Below the pieces are notes generated by a model. The model had not been told where the DNA came from, did not search any database, and saw only the letters and a list, made by a program, of their open reading frames with translations. Both the position numbers and the translations under genes were made by a program. From positions 1 to 64,000 of the forward strand of contig NZ_SULJ01000008.1 in assembly GCF_007115105.1 (NCBI RefSeq): DNA of 64,000 bases. The letters are read 5' to 3'. This document shows positions 1 to 6,995 of this stretch, in pieces; the first letter of the stretch is position 1; every line of letters starts with the position of its first letter. Origin of the DNA: Clostridium sp. HBUAS56010 (GTDB taxonomy: Bacteria; Bacillota; Clostridia; Lachnospirales; Lachnospiraceae).

Positions 1-2
1 AA

Positions 3-347
3 CAAGCGTTTCAATCCGTAAATGGAACGCTGAAGGATATTCAAATATTTCACACGGATCGTGGTAACGAATTCAAGAATCAGACTATTGATGAGACGTT
101 GAAAGCATTTGAAATTCAGCGTTCTCTCAGCCATAAAGGCTGCCCCTATGATAATGCAGTAGCAGAAGCAACCTTTAGAATAATGAAAACAGAATTAATT
201 AGGAACCAGACGTTTCACAGCTTATACCATCTTCAGATTGAATTAGCTGATTATGTAAATTGGTTTAACAACCGTAGGATTCATTCTTCGCTAGGATACC
301 TGACTCCGGTGAAGTATAGAATAAATACCCTAAAAAAAACTGTCTAG
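3..347 (+). CDS. IS3-family transposase (OrfB), C-terminal part
   Basis: This is the 3' end of the DDE integrase (rve) domain of an IS3-family transposase; its start lies left of the window. The frame is open from base 3. It shows the second catalytic Asp in HTDRGNEF, and the catalytic Glu in the NAVAEATF context following GCPYDN. The C-terminal WFNNRRIHSSLGYLTP block is typical of IS3/IS150-group OrfB. The enzyme would cut and join the ends of its own element. Within the visible part there is no frameshift or premature stop, so the copy may be intact. An inverted-repeat-like end follows the stop codon directly. OrfA is not visible. Confidence 0.9.
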   Translation, partial: QAFQSVNGTLKDIQIFHTDRGNEFKNQTIDETLKAFEIQRSLSHKGCPYDNAVAEATFRIMKTELIRNQTFHSLYHLQIELADYVNWFNNRRIHSSLGYLTPVKYRINTLKKTV

Positions 348-365
348 AAAACTGTTGACAATCCA
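341..365. repeat. Probable right terminal inverted repeat of the IS3 element
   Basis: The bases just after the transposase stop read outward to TGTTGACAATCCA. In the reverse orientation they begin TGGATTGTCAACAGTTTTC, which looks like the terminal inverted repeat of this IS group. The matching left end is outside the window, so the boundary is inferred. Confidence 0.5.
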
Positions 366-566
366 AATATCTGCAATCTGATTATCGTTGCTAATAGAAC
401 ACTTCTGTTCCGTTAGTCCATTTGATGTTATATTCATCTTCCATTTAGACTGTGGGAATATCGCACACCACATAGCACGTTTAAATGCCCATAAATCCAT
501 TTTAAGCTCATACCCTAAGAAGTATGCACTAATACTATTGTGAGCCAAGTATGGGGCAAATAGCAA
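366..566 (-). pseudogene. Unrecognised gene truncated at its 3' end by the IS3 element
   Basis: A minus-strand frame enters from about 566 and encodes some 65 residues rich in Trp, Tyr and Phe, including MDLWAFKRAMW and IFPQSKWKM. At about 365 it runs into the IS terminal repeat and stops at 330 using IS sequence (IVNSFLDSFF). The simplest reading is a resident gene whose 3' end was removed by the insertion. I do not recognise the family, and no ribosome binding site decides the start. Confidence 0.35.
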
Positions 567-757
567 CGTTTGTGTTCATTGTGGTGGCATGTGAACACAC
601 TTGCATGGAATACCTGCATAGGCGAATGTGATCCATTTCGTTTTAAACTGAAATGCTTATAATTATTGAGTATCTTTCCCACTGTAGATTGTCTGATAGT
701 TTAATTTTTATGTAGATATTGATATGATGGTAGCAGAATCGCCCCATTTTACACATC

Positions 758-803
758 AAAAAGCTATAAGCCCATTGTAAAATAAGGATTTATAGCCTTT
801 TTG
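758..803 (-). terminator. Intrinsic terminator of the cell-wall-binding protein gene
   Basis: On the minus strand, AAAAAGGCTATAAATCC pairs imperfectly with GGGCTTATAGCTTTTT, followed by Ts. It sits about 45 bases past the stop at 849. The loop carries the palindromic CCTTATTTTA motif that recurs elsewhere in the island. Confidence 0.6.
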
Positions 804-848
804 AATTAATGATTTTGTTGTTTAACCTATTTGTTCGTCTAATACGTT

Positions 849-1733
849 CTATTGAATAATTAGTTGTTTAAACTGATAACCGGATATGTGAGAATTAGAA
901 TTGGGTGCGAAATATGCAGTATAAGTTTTAACAGGAAGATATTCATTTCTGTTACTTTGATATTGCACTACATTTCCAGTGAGTACTAAAACTCCATTCT
1001 CTAAATTATACAATACATTTTCACCAGATAAATAGTATGCACCTGCATCTCCGAAATCCCCCGTATTATTCATATAATATAAACCATTACTTTTCTTTTC
1101 TACATAGTTTTTTTCAAAAGTCTTCACATCATCATCATTGCAACTGCCTAAAACCTCTTTCATTATATCCCTTAAATCTTCAGGTCGTAATGTATTGTAT
1201 GATTCATAATTAAGCGAACTTCCACTTTCTACATCCGATAATCTACCATCAACATATGCGTAATTATATTGGTACCAATATAAAATAAAAGCTTTTTCTT
1301 CTGAGCTTAAGTTTCCGGCCTTTAAATTTACATCAAATACCTCGGAATGATAAGGATCATTTTTTGATTCATAGGCTATATTAGCAAGTGATGTAAGATT
1401 ATAAACAGCGTCCTTGCTTAATTGTATTTGATTCGCTGTTTCGGTGGCGTTCTTATTTTGTGCTGCACCACCAGAAACCCATGCACCACCAGCATCTACT
1501 TTATAGCCGTCAGGCGTAGTCGTATTTATAAAGCAATATCCGTCCTGTCCAAAATAATAGCATTTACCGTTTATCCATTGCCAGCCATTATTATAATAGC
1601 TTCCATTGTCGCTTTGATACCACCAGCCTGTATTATCTTGATTCCATTGACCAGCATTAACTGTAATAGTACTTCCTATTATAAATAACGATGTAATTAC
1701 AGCCTTAGTTAAGTTTCCAACTTCTTTCCTCAT
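849..1733 (-). CDS. Secreted cell-wall-binding repeat protein
   Basis: The 294-residue protein has an N-terminal signal peptide (hydrophobic AVITSLFIIGSTITVNA, predicted cleavage near residue 28). Three aromatic/Gly repeats of the choline/glucan-binding type follow (GWWYQSDNGSYYNNGW, W-I-NGKCYYFGQDGYC, GGAWV) in residues 30 to 90. The remaining 200 residues are acidic, rich in Tyr and Asn, and match nothing I recognise. The repeats are known to bind teichoic acid choline or wall sugars, so the protein is probably held on the cell surface. The start is set by AGGAGGGTGATATT upstream. A second protein of this type lies at 42700 to 43752. Confidence 0.8.
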   Translation of the reverse strand: MRKEVGNLTKAVITSLFIIGSTITVNAGQWNQDNTGWWYQSDNGSYYNNGWQWINGKCYYFGQDGYCFINTTTPDGYKVDAGGAWVSGGAAQNKNATETANQIQLSKDAVYNLTSLANIAYESKNDPYHSEVFDVNLKAGNLSSEEKAFILYWYQYNYAYVDGRLSDVESGSSLNYESYNTLRPEDLRDIMKEVLGSCNDDDVKTFEKNYVEKKSNGLYYMNNTGDFGDAGAYYLSGENVLYNLENGVLVLTGNVVQYQSNRNEYLPVKTYTAYFAPNSNSHISGYQFKQLIIQ

Positions 1734-1754
1734 AATATCACCCTCCTATCATCT

Positions 1755-2111
1755 TTAATTATATATCGACCAATGTACGATAATGTTTACTATATTTGCA
1801 AATTCAGCCTTTGTCTTTGTTACAATACCGGTATCTACTAAATCCGATAATTCTGGTATCATTTCGGCAAGGAGTTTGTAGTTTGCAAGAGTATCTACAG
1901 ATATCCCAATTTGTTTAGCCAAATCATCTTGAGAAATCACATCCGAATTATTCGGAACTGATTTTGATTTTCTATCTCCTCCATTCTCGATTCCATATAA
2001 TCGTTCCAATTCCCGTATCCTCATACCCATTTTCTTAGTTGATCCGCCTACATCTCCTCGACGACGAATATTGGACTCTAATAAATCAAGTAAAATCTCA
2101 TCATTAGAAAA
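1755..2111 (-). pseudogene. ParB/Spo0J-like gene fragment
   Basis: The frame is open from 2111, with no start codon at the expected place, and reads NDEILLDLLESNIRRRGDVGGS, then IRELERLYGIENGGDR, then SQDDLAKQIGISVDTLANYK and LVDTGIV. This is the middle of a ParB-type partition/nuclease domain with its helix-turn-helix, as in plasmid and phage ParB-like proteins. The N-terminal ParB motif is missing because the frame is closed by a stop upstream. The C terminus diverges into unrelated residues (IVNIIVHWSIYN). It is therefore a remnant cut at both ends. An internal ATG could give a 91-residue peptide, but this lacks the catalytic part. Confidence 0.65.
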
Positions 2112-2179
2112 TTATGGTATCACAAATATGTCCTTATATGATATAATTTAAGCAAAACTAACTGTCTGTAAAAGGGAAA

Positions 2180-2632
2180 ATGATTATGCAAGTAGATACT
2201 ACTTTGATTCGTAGTGTAATAGAAGTATTGGTGACACTCAATCCAAAATATCAGAGAAAAGCCTTATCAAATGTTCTTGAATTAATGATCCATCAAAAGG
2301 CTGAAGAAGAAGCTCTTAGTAATATTTCTCCAAAAGAAAATAAAGAAACAGCAATCAAAGATAAGCAAAAAGCACTTGAACAAGAAGCCATGGATCTAAT
2401 TAATCTTCTAAGCCAAATGGGTTCTACCGATAAGGCTTCTTTTATGGCACTAATGGAAAAATGTAAGCCTGGCATAGTTACCACCAAAGAAGATATTACT
2501 ATTTCTATTGGGGAACGTCACGTATCTATGGAAGATTATATTAAGACTTCTATTCCTAATGCCGATTATAATGCAGCAGAGAAGTTGGCAAATGAATATT
2601 TTAAGGAATTTAAGGATAAAGGCATAGTATGA
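2180..2632 (+). CDS. Hypothetical protein with a charged helical middle
   Basis: The 150-residue protein has no recognisable family. Residues 38 to 75 are rich in Lys, Glu and Gln (NKETAIKDKQKALEQEAMDLI) and would form a long helix or coiled coil. The C-terminal part holds a short beta-like stretch (ITISIGERHVSMEDYIKTSIP). An AAAAGGG precedes the first ATG by four bases and the second ATG (codon 3) by ten, so the second may be the real start. It is one of few plus-strand genes in the first 9 kb. Base composition matches the island. Confidence 0.5.
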   Translation: MIMQVDTTLIRSVIEVLVTLNPKYQRKALSNVLELMIHQKAEEEALSNISPKENKETAIKDKQKALEQEAMDLINLLSQMGSTDKASFMALMEKCKPGIVTTKEDITISIGERHVSMEDYIKTSIPNADYNAAEKLANEYFKEFKDKGIV

Positions 2633-2897
2633 TGTGCTATAAATCACATAATTAATAATGTTTCGACTAACTGGACAGAATTGTCCTATTAGTTGAATTG
2701 ATGGGATTATTGTTATAGTGTCTTTGTCTCTGATGTAAGCTTAGTTGACGTTAGAAATCTTGTGGAAATATGGATATGGTGATATATTGTAATTATCAAT
2801 CGTGCATAATTTTATATTCTCATCGAACACAATAATAGTAATAATTACTATTTTTTCCATAAAGCCCTAAATAATATTCGTATATGCGAATTACGCT

Positions 2898-2922
2898 AAA
2901 ACCCTTATAAATTAAGGCTTTT
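2898..2922. repeat. Palindromic island motif, copy B
   Basis: AAACCCTTATAAATTAAGGCTTTT, a near-palindrome centred on CCTTATAAnnTAAGG. Related copies are at 3073, 16223, 16266 and, more degenerate, 768. Confidence 0.45.
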
Positions 2923-3072
2923 CGAGCATTAACATTGTCGTTGTAATTATCTGAAAATTTCCAAATATTTCTTAAATTCGTTCGCACATTAGTTCGGTAT
3001 AACGTATATGAAATCATGCTTAATAAATTTTCTGACAATTTAAAATAGTATGATTTTTGTATCAAAACTGCT

Positions 3073-3095
3073 GAAACCCTTATAGAATAAGCACT
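3073..3095. repeat. Palindromic island motif, copy C
   Basis: GAAACCCTTATAGAATAAGC lies about 170 bases from copy B. The right arm has lost part of the GGCTTTT tail. Confidence 0.4.
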
Positions 3096-3143
3096 ATGTC
3101 GAACGACACTATATTTTTAAATTATTCCACACCTTATAACATA

Positions 3144-3187
3144 AAGAAAAAGCCCTAAATCCCCTAAATATAGGAATATAGGACTTA
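3144..3187 (-). terminator. Intrinsic terminator, minus strand
   Basis: On the minus strand AAGTCCTA pairs with TTAGGGCTT across an AT-rich loop, followed by TTTTTC. It would end transcripts from the PIN-domain gene about 250 bases upstream. Confidence 0.6.
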
Positions 3188-3347
3188 TCTGTTATTTTTA
3201 CCGAACCTTTTTAATTAGCTGACAATTATATAATTGTACCAATTTATGTGCAATATTATAATAATTAAATTTATTTTCTGTATCCTTTCCATGTTTATCT
3301 ACTCTAGCATACTTTAGGGCTTATTTGCATATTAGTAATTATTACTA

Positions 3348-3425
3348 TTATCAGCGATCAACTTAGACACCTTGTAGTATCTGAATCTAATCGCCTGGCT
3401 ATTTTTTGATACACCACTTATAAGG
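3348..3425 (-). pseudogene. Degenerate copy of the 3' end of the 6801-6995 gene
   Basis: The stretch with TATCTGAATCTAATCGCCTGGCTATTTTTT and GATACACCACTTAT aligns with TGCTGAATCTAACCGCCTG and GATACACCACCAATAG at about 6820 to 6870. Both are preceded by an ATTACTATTAT run. The frame is broken here, so this is a relic of a duplication or recombination. Confidence 0.5.
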
Positions 3426-3442
3426 GACAATGTTATAATCTC

Positions 3443-4264
3443 CTACTCTCCAACCATTATTTCATCAGAATTACTTACTTTTATATATTGCATAAGCATA
3501 TTTAATTTTTCAAATATCTTATCTTCTGATAACATCGTATCATTTTTACTTAGATAAACTAGATGCAACATATCAATTGCATCATTTCTACTACACTCCG
3601 ATCCATTAATTTCGTGCATTAGAAAAAGTAAGCAATTATATTTAAGATACACTTCTAAACTCTGATCATAATCATCAATTAAACGAAAATACTCCTCGCT
3701 GGGCCTTTTAGAGCCAGAAATATCTTCTACTAAATATATTAATGATAAATCACTTTGATGTCGCACATAAGGAAAAAGGAAGTCTTCATCAAACATTTTA
3801 CGCTTAAATAATTTTCTATCTGCCTTTTCCAACGATGACCACTCATTTTTATTGAATATCGAGAATTTTTTCCCTAATTGTGAAAGCTCTTTGTCAAAAT
3901 CCTCAAGACTCTCAAATGTATAGTACGTACTCTCATCAATATATATCTTTACGCACTTGTATTCTTCAAAATCATTACATCTAACTAATTTTTCAGCCAT
4001 TTGCTTAATAACATATCCCTCAACATCATTATACGGCTGTTCGAAAGCATCATATTCTTTTTTTTTGTATGTTGACCAATCAATGTTTATTGAAGAATTC
4101 AATAAATCATTTACTACCTTTTTTCGCAATTCATAATCAGTCTCTTTTATCCCTGCTATTAGTTCTAAGACTGCAAGCACAGAAGTAAAAACATCTAAAT
4201 TTTCAAATTTATTAAGCCTATTAGAGTTTTTTCTAATTGAAGACGTGTCTAAATATACCCTCAT
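3443..4264 (-). CDS. PIN-domain protein, probable toxin-type RNase
   Basis: The 273-residue protein starts MRVYLDTSSI, the beta-1/Asp6 signature of PIN nucleases. Glu34 follows in SVLAVLELIAG, and a C-terminal NDAIDMLHLVYLSKNDTMLSEDK segment (about residues 230 to 252) carries the remaining acidic residues in the usual DAxHLxxA...D order. PIN proteins are metal-dependent RNases, often the toxin of VapBC modules. At 273 residues it is about twice a VapC, with an acidic insertion between residues 60 and 220. AAGGAGG lies seven bases before the ATG. A possible 51-residue partner gene lies directly upstream. No classical VapB is visible, so the toxin role is inferred. Confidence 0.7.
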   Translation of the reverse strand: MRVYLDTSSIRKNSNRLNKFENLDVFTSVLAVLELIAGIKETDYELRKKVVNDLLNSSINIDWSTYKKKEYDAFEQPYNDVEGYVIKQMAEKLVRCNDFEEYKCVKIYIDESTYYTFESLEDFDKELSQLGKKFSIFNKNEWSSLEKADRKLFKRKMFDEDFLFPYVRHQSDLSLIYLVEDISGSKRPSEEYFRLIDDYDQSLEVYLKYNCLLFLMHEINGSECSRNDAIDMLHLVYLSKNDTMLSEDKIFEKLNMLMQYIKVSNSDEIMVGE

Positions 4265-4318
4265 TTTTCCTCCTTAATATACATCATCCTTCTATAAAAT
4301 TACTATTTTCTCTAGTAA

Positions 4319-4474
4319 CTAAATTTTATTCCATATAAATTTTTCCTCAAATTTGCGCACTTGATCTTCATATATTTCTTTGACTGACGAATCATACTTC
4401 TTATGATAAAGTTCAAGAGTGTGACTTTTTAAAAAGTGTATTAAACTTTTGTTTTGGTTATAATCAATCTTCAA
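4319..4474 (-). CDS. Possible 51-residue protein between the nuclease and PIN genes
   Basis: A TTG at 4474, five bases after GGAG, opens a 52-codon frame that overlaps the last codons of the upstream nuclease gene and ends 54 bases before the PIN gene. The peptide is charged and helical: Lys/Glu-rich, with HTLELYHKKYDSSVKEIYEDQ. Position and size would fit an antitoxin for the PIN protein, but I recognise no antitoxin domain. It might instead be the relic of a longer gene. Confidence 0.35.
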   Translation of the reverse strand: MKIDYNQNKSLIHFLKSHTLELYHKKYDSSVKEIYEDQVRKFEEKFIWNKI

Positions 4475-4934
4475 ATATTCTCCGCAGGATCTTATCTAAT
4501 TTATATTGCTCAAGCTCTTGTTGATTCCTGGCAGACAGATTTACCCCATACTCAGGAGTAGATTTCTTTCCTTCATAAGCGTGGTAGACAAGGAGCTTAC
4601 TTTCCCTACTGTTCCAGGCAGAAGCAGGAATCATATACATATCTGGGTGTTCGCCATCTTTAAGGATAATAAGTATCAAATACAAAGATAAATCATCTGT
4701 GTTGAAATATTCTTCTCTCATGAACACATAATTTGTATTTGCCCTAACAGACTTCACCTGGAACTTTAAAAATCCATCTTTACCCTCTGCTACAAAATCA
4801 ATTCCATGATCGTCAACCTCAGAGGTGTATATACTCATGCCGTAAGACGCAAGCGCCATCTTTGCATAGTATTCACAGAATGTTCCCAGCTTCTGAGGGC
4901 TAAGACCTTCACGGTGCCAGTTTAAATTATACAT
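4464..4934 (-). CDS. DUF4365-like / PD-(D/E)XK-type nuclease domain protein
   Basis: The 156-residue protein opens with GTFCEYYAKMALASYG. It then has GIDFVAEGKDGFLKFQVKS (Asp46, Gln59, Lys61), the D-Xn-(E/Q)XK core of the PD-(D/E)XK nuclease fold seen in DUF4365 proteins. These are usually found in mobile islands and are suspected restriction or defence nucleases. The length fits a stand-alone domain. The start follows AAGGAGAAGAACACA. It heads a minus-strand run with the small 4319 frame and the PIN gene. The specific substrate cannot be read from the sequence. Confidence 0.65.
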   Translation of the reverse strand: MYNLNWHREGLSPQKLGTFCEYYAKMALASYGMSIYTSEVDDHGIDFVAEGKDGFLKFQVKSVRANTNYVFMREEYFNTDDLSLYLILIILKDGEHPDMYMIPASAWNSRESKLLVYHAYEGKKSTPEYGVNLSARNQQELEQYKLDKILRRIFED

Positions 4935-5006
4935 TGTGTTCTTCTCCTTGTATTTTTATAGCGTTATCCGCTTACGTTTGTTTCACGGTTTCAAGATCCA
5001 CCAAAT

Positions 5007-5657
5007 TTAACCAATCCAATGAATTCCTTCATCTGTTATTGTAAGAGAATATAATGGTTCTCCACATTCTTCTAGCTCTAAACATGACCGTTTTAACAAT
5101 GCTCTAGTAAATCTAACACCTTCATCTAGTGTAAAATGTGGTATATCAGACTCATCTACCAATCTATCTCCTATATCCAGTTTTTCTTTACCACGAATAA
5201 TATCTCTTGATATACCCCTTATACCGTCCCAAACGATACATATTGTAGGTATACCCCGCTCTGGATTTATATTTTTATGTGTAACTACACCATCCACAAC
5301 CTGATAAAAACACTGCGTCCCATTCTCATATCCTGCAATATGGCATCGCATCGTTCCCCCTATTAATCTTTCGTTACATTCTTCATTGATTTTTTCAGCT
5401 ATCTCCTTTATAGTCGTCATCTTGTTAAGTCTATTAAAAAGTCCATTCAGATAATCAGGCACATTTTCATTGCCTACCAGCGCATTTCCACACCATGATA
5501 TACCTATATTTCTGTCACCAAATTGATAAATCTTCTTTTCCCCATCTCTGTGTGATACTTCTTGTTTACCATCTGGGTAAGTCCATATTAAAGTTGCCCG
5601 GCTATCTGCCGCCATAACAATACCATCATATAAACAAAGTGTAACAACAACCGACAT
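5007..5657 (-). CDS. Proteasome-beta/HslV-like Ntn-hydrolase with a candidate N-terminal serine
   Basis: The 216-residue protein begins SVVVTLCLYDGIVMAADSRAT after Met1, which lines up with the proteasome beta-subunit start TTIVGVxxxDGVVLAADxRAT. In this register Asp18 matches Asp17 of the family, and the residue at the nucleophile position is Ser2, exposed once Met is removed. Lys41/Lys42 before IYQFGDRNIGISWCGNA is a candidate for Lys33. Bacillus CodW is known to use an N-terminal Ser. No HslU/ATPase partner is nearby. The rest (IGGTMRCHIAGYEN, IPTICIVWDGIRGISR) fits the four-layer Ntn fold. The start follows GAGGGAGAAATATA. Target and partner are unknown. Confidence 0.7.
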   Translation of the reverse strand: MSVVVTLCLYDGIVMAADSRATLIWTYPDGKQEVSHRDGEKKIYQFGDRNIGISWCGNALVGNENVPDYLNGLFNRLNKMTTIKEIAEKINEECNERLIGGTMRCHIAGYENGTQCFYQVVDGVVTHKNINPERGIPTICIVWDGIRGISRDIIRGKEKLDIGDRLVDESDIPHFTLDEGVRFTRALLKRSCLELEECGEPLYSLTITDEGIHWIG

Positions 5658-5687
5658 TATATTTCTCCCTCAAGCAATTAAACTTTC

Positions 5688-6038
5688 TCAATTAAACTTT
5701 CTCAATTCTACATTTCTTCCATTTATTCGATATTCCAAAGATCCTTCATTTTCCATAATCGCTGCGACTGCTGAAGCGTGTTTTTGAGTCAACCCTTTAA
5801 TATTATTCAGTATATAAGTTCCAAGACCGCCACGTTGCTTAGAAACATTAGCATCCAATAAGTACCATTTTTCACTATTAGTAAAAAACTCTTTTAAAAT
5901 TTTATCAATATCATGCTTTGATATTTCGCATCCTTGCTTGCCCCATTTAAACTTACATTTATCAGGTAGCATTTCATATGTAATTATGCTTCTCTTATTC
6001 TTCAATGTGAAAATCTCTATTGCTCTACCTTCGGTCAT
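5688..6038 (-). CDS. Hypothetical protein upstream of the Ntn-hydrolase
   Basis: The 116-residue protein matches no family I know. It opens with short strands (AIEIFTLKNKRSIITYEML), continues with a helix (HDIDKILKEFFTNSEKWYLL), and ends with a basic helical part (GLTQKHASAVAAIMENEGSLEYRINGRNVELRKF). It lies between the zinc-ribbon gene (20 bases upstream) and the Ntn-hydrolase (30 bases downstream), so the three are probably one operon. At its 3' end a 14-base sequence (CAATTAAACTTTCT) is tandemly duplicated across the stop codon (5677 to 5704). Confidence 0.6.
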   Translation of the reverse strand: MTEGRAIEIFTLKNKRSIITYEMLPDKCKFKWGKQGCEISKHDIDKILKEFFTNSEKWYLLDANVSKQRGGLGTYILNNIKGLTQKHASAVAAIMENEGSLEYRINGRNVELRKFN

Positions 6039-6058
6039 AGCCTCATAATCCCCCCATT

Positions 6059-6292
6059 TTAAGAAACATTGGTCGGTAAACCACCAATATATCCATCAAG
6101 ATAATTTTGTGTTTCACTTCCGCAATCCGGGCAGAAGCTTGTATAATCTCCACATGGTTTTCTGCAATCTGAATCCGTACAACGATTACCCCCAAACTCG
6201 TAACCACATTTGCAATACATTTCAAAAATGTCCATATGTCTATGACAAAGCGGACATTCTCTTGTTTCAATTTCTGGCATCTTACTTTCCAT
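6059..6292 (-). CDS. Small zinc-ribbon protein
   Basis: The 77-residue protein carries four Cys pairs: CPLC near residue 13, CKC near 28, CTDSDCRKPC near 38, and CPDC near 54. It should fold as two zinc ribbons (double zinc-ribbon type). It ends with GYIGGLPTN. A longer start at 6310 (MEWGGC) is possible; I chose MESK because GGGGCGG lies just before it, while the longer start has no ribosome binding site. It leads the minus-strand set with the 5688 gene and the Ntn-hydrolase. A DNA, RNA or protein binding role is likely but not specified by the sequence. Confidence 0.65.
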   Translation of the reverse strand: MESKMPEIETRECPLCHRHMDIFEMYCKCGYEFGGNRCTDSDCRKPCGDYTSFCPDCGSETQNYLDGYIGGLPTNVS

Positions 6293-6407
6293 ACAACCGC
6301 CCCATTCCATTATTCAATTATCACGAACGAACACACTCTTAAATTAATACTATCACAAACGCATTTATTGTTCAACTATGGCAATTAAATCAGATAAATT
6401 GTCGCAA

Positions 6408-6432
6408 GAAAAAAGGACTAATTTCTTAGCCC
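6408..6432 (-). terminator. Intrinsic terminator, minus strand
   Basis: GGGCTAA pairs with TTAGTCC around a GAAA loop, followed by TTTTTTC. It lies 30 bases past the stop of the 6462 gene. Confidence 0.7.
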
Positions 6433-6461
6433 ATAATTTCATATACCATATTAAATATTCA

Positions 6462-6710
6462 TCACCAGTTAATTAATTTTTCAAGCGTGATCATTTCATC
6501 ATGTTCATAGCCAAGCCGTTTCAAGGCTCTATATACTCCTTCTGCCTGCCCCCAATGCCTATCTGACCTTCTCTGGCTCATTTCACATTTATACATATCA
6601 TCACTTAGATAATGTTGCCTGATGTAGTCAAACTCTTTTCTGGCTTGTCTCGCTACTCCTATGGCTTCCTTCATTAATTCTTCACATTTCATAATTTCCT
6701 GCTCTGTCAT
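6462..6710 (-). CDS. Hypothetical 82-residue protein
   Basis: A helical, charged small protein (EELMKEAIGVARQARKEFDYIRQHYL) with a Cys in KCEMSQRRS and a LGYEHDEMITLEKLI tail. I do not recognise it. AGGAGGTATTACC precedes the ATG. It lies between the resolvase group and the zinc-ribbon operon and has its own terminator just downstream (6408 to 6432). Its size and amphipathic helices resemble small plasmid/ICE accessory proteins. Confidence 0.6.
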   Translation of the reverse strand: MTEQEIMKCEELMKEAIGVARQARKEFDYIRQHYLSDDMYKCEMSQRRSDRHWGQAEGVYRALKRLGYEHDEMITLEKLINW

Positions 6711-6800
6711 GGTAATACCTCCCAGGCAAACTATAATATATTTTCAATCTTTATAGTTCTGGAAATTCTTGCCATAATACGAATTATTACTATTATTTAA

Positions 6801-6995
6801 TCAATTTAAATACCCTGTGGCATCTGCTGAATCTAACCGCCTGTTTATTTCTTTGATACACCACCAATAGATTTTCTCGGCAACCTCTAATTCGCTTCTA
6901 TCCCTATCAGTGTATAAAAGCATATCGGCTAAATCAATATCAGCCATATTTACAATGTCTGCTTCAGATATCGTATAGTCAATTATTTGCTTCAT
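6801..6995 (-). CDS. Hypothetical 64-residue protein overlapping the resolvase gene
   Basis: A small acidic protein (ISEADIVNMADIDLADMLLYTDRDRSELEVAEKIYWWCIKEINRRLDSAD, here split) overlaps the last 17 bases of the resolvase gene, which suggests translational coupling. No family is recognised. The end of this gene is duplicated in decayed form at about 3348 to 3425, so the gene belongs to the mobile DNA and not to the host. Confidence 0.55.
   Translation of the reverse strand: MKQIIDYTISEADIVNMADIDLADMLLYTDRDRSELEVAEKIYWWCIKEINRRLDSADATGYLN

Larger units (their letters stand above)
2633..3442. other. 810-base AT-rich stretch without a convincing gene
   Basis: It holds two copies of a palindromic motif (2898 to 2922 and 3073 to 3095), a strong minus-strand terminator (3144 to 3187) and a decayed copy of the end of the 6801 to 6995 gene (about 3348 to 3425). 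An 81-codon minus-strand frame at 2820 to 3065 has no ribosome binding site and is made largely of repeat sequence, so I do not call it. Confidence 0.5.

Noticed and set aside
2820-3065. 81-codon minus-strand frame
   Set aside because: No ribosome binding site, low-complexity Tyr/Asn ending, and its middle is the palindromic repeat; no family match.
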